Shown here: in pieces, positions 53,521 through 62,400 of the stretch
Layout: each line of letters begins with the position of its first letter
How positions within the stretch are numbered: the stretch's first letter is position 1
Source of the DNA: Cytophagales bacterium
GTDB taxonomy: Bacteria; Bacteroidota; Bacteroidia; Cytophagales; Flammeovirgaceae
Length of the DNA stretch: 64,000 nt
Direction of reading: 5' to 3'
Assembly: GCA_025056215.1 (NCBI GenBank)
Contig: JANWWC010000002.1
Span: forward strand, 124,001-188,000
Notes under the pieces: generated by a model
The model's input: the letters and a program-made list of their open reading frames with translations, nothing else
Databases searched by the model: none
Told to the model about the DNA's origin: nothing
Made by a program: the position numbers and the translations under genes

Positions 53521-54566
53521 TTAATATAAATGTATTTATAAAAAGTTTCCCAAAATTTTATTTCGTGACCTAAGAACACAACTTTTACAGGAATATATGC
53601 AATAGGCACAGAAGAAAGTTCTGTAAAAGAAAATAGTTTTACAGCATCTTTAAAAGTACAAAGTATCGGTGCAGAATTTTGTTGATAAAATCGAAGTAAA
53701 TTTTGAATATCTTGTTTTTTGAAATAATAATGATCGGGAAATCGAAAGTGTTCTATAATATTCACTTGTTTTTCAATAAGATAACTTGTAAGCGATTCTG
53801 CATTGGCAATGCTAGTAAGAAGCCCAATTGTCTTAGGAAGACAAGTTGTTTGCCAATCTCCAAAGATAGGCTGTAGTTCGCCATACTCTAATGCTGTAAA
53901 AAAAACAGGAGCAGCTGTATATTTTGCGACTTTTTGACATATTTCCTGCTTTTTGTCTTCAGAAATAAAAAAAGGAGTTTTAGTAATTAAAACAATATGA
54001 GCTCTTTTTGCCTGGCATGGACTTTCACGAAGATTTCCATAAGGCATTAAAAAATCATCTGTAAATAATCGATGAAAATCTGATAACAAAATATAAAGAT
54101 TAGCTTGCAAGGCGCGATGCTGAAAACCATCATCTAACAGCAAAATGATAGGGCGATATGGTCTTTGTAAAATTTTTCTTATAGCTTCTGGGCGATTTTC
54201 TCCTACATACAAGTAAGGAGTTATTTTTTGAGCTTGAGTCCAATAAAAATATTGGATCATTTCATCTCCAACAGTTTCTACACTTGGCTGAATATCTTGT
54301 AAAGCAATAAATCCTCTTGTTTTGCGATTGTAACCTCTGCTTAAAACTCCCACATCTTTCAAATAAGCAAGTCGCTCTAGTAAATAACACACATGCGGAG
54401 TTTTTCCTGTCCCGCCTACGGTCAAGTTGCCCACCACAACAGTTTGAACAGATAAAAAAGTGTGAACTCGAAATAATTTTTTGTCATATAGAAAGTTTCT
54501 TACTCTCGTAATAAAATCCCACAAGACAGAAACAAAAAATAAAGGATATTTAAAAAAAATTGTCAT
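53517..54566 (-). CDS. lpxK: tetraacyldisaccharide 4'-kinase (lipid A biosynthesis)
   Basis: The 349-residue enzyme phosphorylates the 4' position of the lipid A disaccharide at the inner membrane. A membrane-associated N-terminal segment precedes the Walker A loop GGTGKT (51-56, within VVGNLTVGGTGKTP). VLSRGYNRK, GDEMIQYF and LLLDDGFQHR are conserved features. Together with menC and envelope genes it supports a Gram-negative lifestyle. It heads a four-gene minus-strand group. Confidence 0.95.
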   Translation of the reverse strand: MTIFFKYPLFFVSVLWDFITRVRNFLYDKKLFRVHTFLSVQTVVVGNLTVGGTGKTPHVCYLLERLAYLKDVGVLSRGYNRKTRGFIALQDIQPSVETVGDEMIQYFYWTQAQKITPYLYVGENRPEAIRKILQRPYRPIILLLDDGFQHRALQANLYILLSDFHRLFTDDFLMPYGNLRESPCQAKRAHIVLITKTPFFISEDKKQEICQKVAKYTAAPVFFTALEYGELQPIFGDWQTTCLPKTIGLLTSIANAESLTSYLIEKQVNIIEHFRFPDHYYFKKQDIQNLLRFYQQNSAPILCTFKDAVKLFSFTELSSVPIAYIPVKVVFLGHEIKFWETFYKYIYIK

Positions 54567-54681
54567 AACTATTCCTAAAAATTTTAACCTAAGAAATTAT
54601 TCATCTTATCGTCCAACGAAAGATAAAGAAGAAGAGCTCTCTCAGAAATACTCTCAAACACTGATTTTTGCAGTTGTTTTT

Positions 54682-55029
54682 TTATTTTTTCCTGTCTGAA
54701 GAAGGAGAGGAAGGAAGGACAGTAATTGGTGAAGTAGCAGCAGAGTCTTTTTTTGTAAAACTATTTTTATTCTTGCTCCTTTGATACGCTACTGCTTTCG
54801 CATTGTGTTCAGCAAGCCCGTAATTGACTTGTATTTCGTCTGCGTATCGCTTTTCTTTCCAACGTTCACCTACTTGTAAATTTTGTTTTTTATACCATTT
54901 TCTTCCGCGATATTCTTTTCCCCAATGATGATGCTCTTGTCTGACTTGACAATTGTAAATAGGGCACGGAGGCAATCCGCAATACGAAAGCACCAACAGC
55001 CCTACTATAAAAATTTTTCGAAAGAGCAT
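54682..55029 (-). CDS. small cysteine-containing putative lipoprotein
   Basis: The ATG at 55029 gives 115 residues with an N-terminal hydrophobic segment (LFRKIFIVGLLVLSYC) and then CGLPPCPIYNC, three further cysteines. A lipoprotein cleavage at the first Cys is plausible, though Tyr at -1 is unusual. An in-frame ATG at 55050 would add 7 residues. The remainder is Lys/Arg-rich with HHHWGKEYRGRKWYKKQN, a pattern I associate with small Cytophagales proteins of unknown function. It lies between tRNA genes and lpxK on the same strand. Confidence 0.65.
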   Translation of the reverse strand: MLFRKIFIVGLLVLSYCGLPPCPIYNCQVRQEHHHWGKEYRGRKWYKKQNLQVGERWKEKRYADEIQVNYGLAEHNAKAVAYQRSKNKNSFTKKDSAATSPITVLPSSPSSDRKK

Positions 55030-55160
55030 CGTTTTGCAGATTTTTATCAATATAGCGATTTCGAATTAAAAATGCAATTTTTGCAACTAGATGCGCTACT
55101 TACTAAAAAGGAGCATTGAGATGTTACAGAGCCTAAGAATAAGTAGCAAGCCAAGGGGTG

Positions 55161-55247
55161 TAGAGAGAGAGGGATTCGAACCCCCGGAACCCTTACGAGT
55201 TCAACGGTTTTCAAGACCGCCGCATTAAACCGCTCTGCCATCTCTCT
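55161..55247 (-). tRNA. tRNA-Ser (anticodon TGA)
   Basis: On the minus strand the 87-base gene folds with acceptor stem AGAGAGA/TCTCTCT, the anticodon loop CTTGAAA (anticodon TGA), a long variable arm as expected for tRNA-Ser, and the T-loop TTCGAAT. The 3' CCA is not encoded. It follows tRNA-Arg after only 2 bases and probably shares its promoter. Confidence 0.95.
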
Positions 55248-55249
55248 TT

Positions 55250-55326
55250 TGGTGACCTTGTTAGGATTCAAACCTAAAACCTTCTGATCCGTAGTCAGAT
55301 GCTCTATTCAGTTGAGCTACAAGGCC
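55250..55326 (-). tRNA. tRNA-Arg (anticodon ACG)
   Basis: On the minus strand the gene begins with acceptor stem GGCCTTG and ends CAAGGTC plus discriminator A and encoded CCA. The anticodon loop CTACGGA gives ACG, read as ICG in bacteria. D-, anticodon and T-arms are intact. It is the first gene of a tandem pair with tRNA-Ser. Confidence 0.95.
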
Positions 55327-55344
55327 ATTGCTTAAAAGCGATTG

Positions 55345-55375
55345 CAAATATATACATCCTTAAAGTTCATGTCAA
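55345..55375 (-). promoter_or_regulatory. promoter of the tRNA-Arg/tRNA-Ser pair
   Basis: On the minus strand, TTG (55375-55373) and TATATTTG (55352-55345), 20 bases apart, match the Bacteroidota promoter. The -7 element lies 18 bases upstream of the tRNA-Arg 5' end. Confidence 0.75.
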
Positions 55376-55490
55376 TACTTTTTGTAAAAATTACATCTTC
55401 CTAGATGAGAGATCATCAAACTGCTAAAAACTGCAACTTTAAATCCTTCAAGGACGTAATGAATGGTAATTAGGTTTCCGACTTTTAATA

Positions 55491-56081
55491 ATGGCAACTA
55501 TGGAAACAGAAAAAAGTATCCAAAAATTGTATGAAGATGAAGAATTCGTAGAATTTTATGATCCTGAAAATTACCCTTGGATTCCTAAAGGAAAATACAA
55601 AGTATCGAACTACGGAAGAGTATTTTCCTTCAACCAAGAATGTACCTATCATCAGTCAAAAAATGGAGGATATTTTATTAGAATCGCTGGTAACGGAAAA
55701 AATACGAGCATGATGCGCGCCAAAATGGTACTAATTGCATTCAAAGGCGTACATCCCGCTAAAACCAAAGCTCATCACCTGGATGGAGACGTATTTAACG
55801 ATAAAATTTCTAATTTAGAATGGGCAACAGAAAAAGAAATTTCTCAATTTAGAATGCAAAATCCTGTGCATTATCAACGCGTTTCGCAAATGGGAAAAGC
55901 TAACAAAGGCAGAAAAATCGTTTCTAAGAGAAATCAAAAACTTACAGAAGAAGAAGTAAAATGGATAAAATACGCTATCAAAAAAGGACACTCTGACGAA
56001 TATATTCTCAAGAATCTCAACTACAAAATCAAATCATTAAACAGCATCAAATACGGCTATTCTTGGAAAAAAATAGAATAA
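55491..56081 (+). CDS. NUMOD4/HNH homing-endonuclease-like protein
   Basis: This 196-residue protein has an N-terminal NUMOD4-type region (YPWIPKGKYKVSNYGRVFSF) and an HNH-type core (AHHLDGDVFNDKISNLEWAT) with the catalytic HH and N. The C-terminal part (KLTEEEVKWIKYAIKKG, LNSIKYGYSWKKI) reads like a DNA-binding helix-turn-helix as in intron- and phage-borne HNH enzymes. It lies on the opposite strand 164 bases past the tRNA pair, with no phage genes around. The function is probably mobile or regulatory. ATG codons stand at 55491 and 55500. Confidence 0.85.
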   Translation: MATMETEKSIQKLYEDEEFVEFYDPENYPWIPKGKYKVSNYGRVFSFNQECTYHQSKNGGYFIRIAGNGKNTSMMRAKMVLIAFKGVHPAKTKAHHLDGDVFNDKISNLEWATEKEISQFRMQNPVHYQRVSQMGKANKGRKIVSKRNQKLTEEEVKWIKYAIKKGHSDEYILKNLNYKIKSLNSIKYGYSWKKIE

Positions 56082-56084
56082 GAC

Positions 56085-57839
56085 ATGAACTTTTATTTGC
56101 TGTTAGGAGGGGCTTTATTCATATCGTGGTCTTATGCTCAGGTTCAAACAACAAAAATGCGCTCTTGCCTAATAGGCGAAATCCTAAATCAATATCACCA
56201 ATCACACAATAGCGCAGGATTTCGCGCAGAAAGTGAATTAATTCGTCGCCCTTCTATAGCAGGCATGAAAAGTTTTCAATCTCCTAACGGAATATTTACG
56301 TTCCATTATACTACAGAAAGAAGCTCTCCTCATGCTATTTCTCCTACAGCAACGCGCTTAGCCAACATTCCCGACTATATTCTTACAATGTCAGACATAT
56401 TTACGCAAGTATACGAAGAATTTCAAAAATTAGGATACGCTCGCCCCCCTTCAGACGGTTCAGCAGGAGGCTCTAGCAGTTACGACGTATATGTTATTAA
56501 CATTGAAACCCATTTAAACCGAGAGGGGAATCGGTCTATTTATGGGTTATGTATACCTGAACAAACCATAGGTGATAATCCTTTTACTACTGCAAGAGAA
56601 ATAAAAAGTACTACTAGTTGGATGGCAATGCAAAATACTTACTCTTGGGTTCGCAACTCTCGTCTTTCTACCAATGATTTAATTCGTGTAACAGCTACTC
56701 ACGAATTTTTTCATGCCATACAGTTCGGATACTCTTCTCAAAATCAAAATGATTTGTACTTTATAGAAGGTACTGCTGTAGCCATTGAAGAACAACTATT
56801 CCCTACCATTGAAGATTATTTTCAGTACTTAAATTCTTTTTATCCTAACATTAATGGTGTTTCTCTTTTTACCAATGGAAATACTGATACGCGCTTTCCC
56901 TTTCACCACTACGGCGTATGGCTTTATTTCAAAAGATTGAGCGAAATATATGGGAACAATACCATTCTTCAAATACTTGAAGAGTTTCGAACAGAAAACA
57001 AGCCCGCCATTCAACACATCAAAAAAGTATTGAAAAACAAAGGAAGTTCTTTTGAAAAAAGCTTAGAAGAGTTTGCTTTGGCAAATGCGCTTCAATTTGA
57101 TTTTTTCTTCAACTCGACCAACACGTTCAGCCGCGCTCGCGACTACTACAACTACTACACTAATCACTGCTTAAGGCGAAGCAATGCAAACGTAATATGC
57201 GCTAATTATTCCATTTTCACAACACTCGAATACAACTCTTCTTCTGTTACGTGGCGCACAGGCCAACAATTAGATACTCTTTGGATGCCAGCAAGCGCCG
57301 ATTTTTACAAAATACGAGTAGATACTGTGCGCAATAAAGAGTTTTTTATAACGGTAACTCCTTATGAAGCTAATAGACAAATGTCTGCTTTTATGCTCTT
57401 GAATACTAAAAACACTTATCAATATTTACAAGCAGACTTTAGCTCTCGATATTACTATACATTCCATATTCCACAATCTTCTAATTTTGAAGATTATACG
57501 CTCGTGGTATTACGACACGATGCAGATTCTTCGGTTTTGAGCTCTCGTGGCTACCAAATTCACGTTGGAAGTAGCATCTTAAAAATAGATTCAAACCAAT
57601 CGGAAAAAATATTTACTGTTTTTCCAAATCCAACAGGCGATAAACTATTGATTCAATTTGACGGAGAACCTATTGAATTCATTCGGATTTATTCTGTCGA
57701 TGGTACAATTTTAAAGCAAATTTCATGGGAAAGCGATTCACTTTTAGAAATTTGTGTATCAGATTTATCAAGTGGCACCTATTTGATTTCTTTACACAGC
57801 CACTCTCATCGTTACATTAAACGTTTTACAAAAATATGA
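56085..57839 (+). CDS. T9SS-exported putative metalloprotease (MXAN_6640-like)
   Basis: The 584-residue protein has a signal peptide and a putative zinc-protease motif HEFFH (206-210) with a downstream glutamate E228 in FIEGTAVAIEE, the pattern of the MXAN_6640-type putative metalloproteases. The last 75 residues (FTVFPNPTGDKLLIQF, EFIRIYSVDG, LSSGTYLISLHS) form a type A sorting domain for type IX secretion. It starts 3 bases after the HNH stop and overlaps the next gene by four bases. The substrate is unknown. Confidence 0.85.
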   Translation: MNFYLLLGGALFISWSYAQVQTTKMRSCLIGEILNQYHQSHNSAGFRAESELIRRPSIAGMKSFQSPNGIFTFHYTTERSSPHAISPTATRLANIPDYILTMSDIFTQVYEEFQKLGYARPPSDGSAGGSSSYDVYVINIETHLNREGNRSIYGLCIPEQTIGDNPFTTAREIKSTTSWMAMQNTYSWVRNSRLSTNDLIRVTATHEFFHAIQFGYSSQNQNDLYFIEGTAVAIEEQLFPTIEDYFQYLNSFYPNINGVSLFTNGNTDTRFPFHHYGVWLYFKRLSEIYGNNTILQILEEFRTENKPAIQHIKKVLKNKGSSFEKSLEEFALANALQFDFFFNSTNTFSRARDYYNYYTNHCLRRSNANVICANYSIFTTLEYNSSSVTWRTGQQLDTLWMPASADFYKIRVDTVRNKEFFITVTPYEANRQMSAFMLLNTKNTYQYLQADFSSRYYYTFHIPQSSNFEDYTLVVLRHDADSSVLSSRGYQIHVGSSILKIDSNQSEKIFTVFPNPTGDKLLIQFDGEPIEFIRIYSVDGTILKQISWESDSLLEICVSDLSSGTYLISLHSHSHRYIKRFTKI

Positions 57840-59425
57840 TTTTGAAAACTGCCCCACTATCTTTCTTTGTTAGTATCTCAACATTGCAAGCGCAAAATAT
57901 CTGTAATGTAAAAGATTTTGGAGCAATTGGTACAAAAAACCAAAAAGCAACTTCTTTCATTCAAAAAGCTATCGATGTATGCGCCGAAAAAGGAGGAGGC
58001 ATTGTTTTGTTCCCAAGTGGAGAGTATGTGTCAGGTCAAATCAATCTAAAATCGAACATTACACTGCATTTAGAAGCGGGAGCTACTCTGTTTGCCAGCC
58101 AAGACAAGAATGATTTTTTTATTTCGGAAAATTACCAAGCAGATAATCAAGCGAAAACTCCTAATAAAACTTTTCTTATTTTTGGAGAAAATCTCCAAAA
58201 CGTCAGTATTACAGGAAAAGGCACTATTGATGGACAAGCTGAACACGAATGGAGCGACCTAATCACCATCGACAACTTTATTCGAGAGGAAACTGAAATT
58301 GCTCAAAAGTCAGGTATTGAAATGAAGCGCGCTTATGTTAAAGAGCCCAAGGTGCGTTTAGTTTATCTGCATAACATCCAAAACCTTCATATCGAAAATA
58401 TTACGCTTCAGCGCTCTCCCGATTGGACATTACATATCGGTGCAAGCGAACACGTAGTAGTAAAAGGCGTCAGGATATTCTCCGATCTCAACTATGGAGT
58501 AAATGCCGACGGAATCGACATTGACGGAGGAAAAAATATTCACATCTCGGATTGCACTGTAGAAACAGGTGATGATGCTATATGCCTAAAAACAACCTAC
58601 AACAATGGGAATCCTGTTGCATTAGAAAATGTTACTGTTAGCAATTGCGCATTAGTTTCGACATCATGCGCTCTTAAAATCGGAACGGAATCTTATGCAG
58701 ATATGAAAAATATTATTTTCAACAATTGCATTATTAGCAACTCCAACCGAGGCATCGGAATCTTTGTACGCGATGGCGCTAGTGTAGAAAACGTCCTCTT
58801 TTCTAATCTAATCATCGAATGTAACCGAAAACACTTCAACTGGTGGGGCGATGGCGATGCTATGCGGTTTGTAGTTCTTAAAAGAAACGCTGATTCCAAA
58901 GTAGGAAGTATCAAAAATTTACACATTATCAACGTTGTAGCGCGTCAAGAAGGCACGAGCTTGTTTGCTGGCTTTGAAGGAAAACCGCTCGAAAATATTT
59001 ACTTGCAAAACGTTCAAATCACACATTTTGCAGAAAGGACAGCCGATAAACGCTCTACCGACATTCTACGATTCGAAACAATTCAAAATTTGAATATTCA
59101 TTCTCTGCAAACAAACTGGAACAAAAATGCTGTTGAACCTAAATGGAAAAGTGCTCTGGCATTGTTAAACGTAAAGAAAGGCTTCATTAGTTGTTTTGAA
59201 GGAAGCCAATCGCCTTCAAGCTCTCAGCAAGCAGCCATTCGACTAGAAAACTGCAAAGATATTATTGTTGAGCGTTCACGCGCCTTAGAGGGAACAGCAG
59301 TCTTTTTACAAATTAATGGGGCTAACTCTTCTAATATCGTACTAGAAGACAACTATTTAGAAAAAGCTTTGCGAAAAGTAGAGCTAGGCAACAATATAAA
59401 TAAAAAACTCATTAAAATCGAATAG
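57836..59425 (+). CDS. exported GH28-like hydrolase (polygalacturonase family)
   Basis: A 529-residue right-handed beta-helix protein with signal peptide and a GH28-type start (CNVKDFGAIGTKNQKATSFIQKAIDVC). The core has NADGIDIDGG (D225) and GDDAICLKT (D246/D247), corresponding to the catalytic aspartates of GH28. The canonical GHG motif is not evident (position shows IGTES), so the substrate may differ from polygalacturonan. Its start overlaps the preceding protease gene. A bidirectional hairpin follows. Confidence 0.85.
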   Translation: MILKTAPLSFFVSISTLQAQNICNVKDFGAIGTKNQKATSFIQKAIDVCAEKGGGIVLFPSGEYVSGQINLKSNITLHLEAGATLFASQDKNDFFISENYQADNQAKTPNKTFLIFGENLQNVSITGKGTIDGQAEHEWSDLITIDNFIREETEIAQKSGIEMKRAYVKEPKVRLVYLHNIQNLHIENITLQRSPDWTLHIGASEHVVVKGVRIFSDLNYGVNADGIDIDGGKNIHISDCTVETGDDAICLKTTYNNGNPVALENVTVSNCALVSTSCALKIGTESYADMKNIIFNNCIISNSNRGIGIFVRDGASVENVLFSNLIIECNRKHFNWWGDGDAMRFVVLKRNADSKVGSIKNLHIINVVARQEGTSLFAGFEGKPLENIYLQNVQITHFAERTADKRSTDILRFETIQNLNIHSLQTNWNKNAVEPKWKSALALLNVKKGFISCFEGSQSPSSSQQAAIRLENCKDIIVERSRALEGTAVFLQINGANSSNIVLEDNYLEKALRKVELGNNINKKLIKIE

Positions 59426-59450
59426 ATTACAGCATGCTTTTAAAACGAAA

Positions 59451-59482
59451 ACAAAAGGCCACCCTTTTTCAGGGGTAGCCTT
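59451..59482. terminator. bidirectional hairpin terminator
   Basis: AAGGCC.ACCC (from 59455) pairs with GGGT.GCCTT (to 59482) with one mismatch. The minus-strand side is followed by TTTTGTTTT, which would stop the 59488 gene; the plus-strand side is followed by a moderately T-rich tract after a few bases, which would serve the GH28-like gene. Confidence 0.7.
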
Positions 59483-59487
59483 CAGCT

Positions 59488-62400
59488 TTACTTTTTAATC
59501 AATCGTTTTACTGTAACAGTTTGCGTGCCGTTTTGTATTTTAACCAAATAAAAACCTTTTGGAAGATTTTCAGTAGGTATGTGCACAGCAAGTTCTGCAA
59601 GGGTAGTTTTCCAAAGAGGCGTACCCATTACATCATACAAAACAAGTGTAGCATCCCTTTCTATATTCCCTTCAAATTCTATTATTAGATAGTCTGAAAA
59701 AGGATTAGGATAAACAAATAATTGTGAAATTCCGTCTTTATTGAGCCCAGTTACTACAGCGCCTTCAGAAAGCCTAAACTCAAAATTACCGCTTGAAAGC
59801 GTCAATCCTGGTACGTCAGGGTGAGTAATTAAGCAAACATAAATGCCTGTATCGTAAAGTTGAGCGCGTTCGATTCGGAAGAAATAGCGGTCTCCTGATG
59901 TAGTATCTACACCGTTTTTAGTCCAAGTATAGATAATCCGCGAAATAGATGTATCTACTGGAACATTAAAAACATAATCGCCTCCTGCTGTTCCTGAAAT
60001 AACGCGATCTATCGTTACTTTCGCTTGAGGAGCATAATTTATTGGATACTTAAGCTTGTTCAAGTTAGGATAAATGCTTGTGAAAGTCAATCGATTATGC
60101 GCCACTGAAAAGCTATCTAATGAAGTAACGTTCGAAAAATCTGGAAGTTTGGTAAACTGATTATGGTGAAGCAACAAACGTTCCAATGGCAAGTTTACTA
60201 AAGAAGAAGGAACTTCTCCTGACAGTTGATTTCTATGAACATAAAATCTCTCTAAAATACTTAGGTTTCCTATAGAAGTAGGAATCTGCCCTGAGAGCTG
60301 ATTATTATCTAAGAATAACCGACGCAACTGCGTAAGATTTCCAATCCAAGAAGGAATAGTTCCTGTAAGCTGATTGTCGTTCAAATACAATCGTTCCAGA
60401 TTGGTAAGATGCCTCAACGTATCGGGAATGGTACCCACAAACTGATTGCTATCTAAATACAAACGCACTAAGCTCGTCATGCTTCCTAAAAAGAGCGGAA
60501 TATTCCCTGAAAGATTATTTGCTGAAAGATATAAATCTTGCAAACGAGTAAGATTTCGATAAGAAACAGGAATACTACCACTAAAATTATTTCCATCTAA
60601 ATACAAGCCGACTAAGTTAGGAGTGTACCCTAAGGAATCAGGAAGACTTCCTGAAAGCTGATTAGAAGAAACTTCAATATATTGAATAGAATTTGAACGC
60701 GCAAAAGTATTAGGAATCGTTCCTGTGAGTCGATTGTAGCTCAAAATAATGTCTTCCAATTCTGGCAACAATCCAAGAGAATCTGGAATTGTTCCTGTGA
60801 GTTCATTTTCATCGAGATAGAGTCTTTTGAGCTTCGTAAGTCGGCCTAACGAAGAAGGAATGCTTCCTTTTAAGAAATTTTTGCTCAAATCAAGCCTTTC
60901 TAGCTCAGTAAGATTTCCAAGTTGAGGAGGAATTTTTCCATCTAAATCGTTATAGCGCAATCTCAAAGAAGTAACGCGGCGATCTTCATTGGTAGTAACT
61001 CCTATCCAAGTATTAAAAGGTTCTGTTAAATCCCATTGGTCGTACCATTGGATACCTTTAGTGCTGTCGTAAAGAGCTACCAACGCAAGAGAATCTTGTA
61101 TCCATTCGATAGCCGATGTTCTAGCTCTTTTTACATTACTATAAGGCGAGTAAATAGTTCCGAACTTAGCACGCACTCTATAGAAATAAACAGTATTCGG
61201 AAGAGCAGTATTATCTGTAAAAAAGTTTTGATTTCTTCTCACCGAACCTATTTGTACGAATGCAGAATCTTCATAAAGTGAGCGCTCAATCATAAAAGAA
61301 TCTTCCATCGATTTATCTAACCAAAACATGTAATTCGCATTATTGGCAATTGAATAAGCATTCAACTCTTCGGGTGCTGATACAACAGTATCAGCAGCAA
61401 TTACATTGATTTGCCCTCCCATTCCAGAGGTAGGTGTTCCGTGAATCTGACAGTAATAAGGATATTGCCCAATAATACTCGTAAGGCTATCGGAAATCTG
61501 ATAAATAGGATTTGTTGAACTAAGGGTAAATGTAGGCCATTTATTATTTGTAGAAACAGTAGGGTGATTACCTTCTATCCATACAAACTCTACAACTTCT
61601 CCAGCACGAATAGTAAGAGTATCAGGGTCGTAAAAATTATTTCCTATACGAATACTATAATCCGCACGCCTTGGTTCTCTTACAGTAATGGTTTGATTAG
61701 GAGAAACATTTGTAAGCACTACCCATTTACCACTAGTAGGAAAATACACCATTACACTATCAATGATAGTAGCTGTTCCAACACCGAAGTGTGGAGTAGA
61801 TTGTCCTTGCGCGCAATAACCTGAACTTGCCGTAATTTGGCGCATTTGCCACTTTCCAGCTGCTTTTATTTTTACTATTACTCCAATTCCCGAGCGATTA
61901 GTTTCGGTGAGAATCGGTTTTACAAAAAGATATTTATTTCCATTAGCAAGTGTATTCTTATACAGTCCATTAATACGAGAACCGTAGCGATTGGCAGATG
62001 CAAAATCTAAAAATCCATCGTTGTCAAAATCAGCAAAGGCAATACCGTGCGAGCCAGTCCAATCATAAGAAGATTTAGTAAAGGTTCCGTTTCCGTTGTT
62101 GATGTAAAGCACGTTTGCAAACCCATCATTCTGAACAAACAAATCTATATCTCCATCGTTATCGTAATCAGCCCAAGCAGAGCCTCTAGAAGGATTTGCA
62201 TCTGTAGCGATAGCTCCCGTTGTAATTTTGGTAAAGATATCATTCCCATCATTTCGGTAAAGAAAATTAGGCTCTCCTACTCCGTCAGAGGGGCCTAAAT
62301 TGGCTACAAATAAGTCAAGGTCACCATCGTTATCGTAGTCTCCCCAAGATGCACTTGTAGAGCGCGCTATATCTGTGTTTAAAGGAAATCCTTCCACAAT

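Noticed and set aside
55047-55271. Minus-strand frame of 74 codons across the tRNA-Ser gene
   Set aside because: It covers a complete tRNA and has no family features; it is a by-product of the tRNA sequence.
55327-55490. Integration att site at the tRNA pair
   Set aside because: No direct repeat of a tRNA 3' end was found near the HNH gene by eye, and no integrase is present.
61564-62298. Plus-strand frames opposite the FG-GAP repeats
   Set aside because: They arise from the repeat bias of the surface-protein gene on the minus strand.
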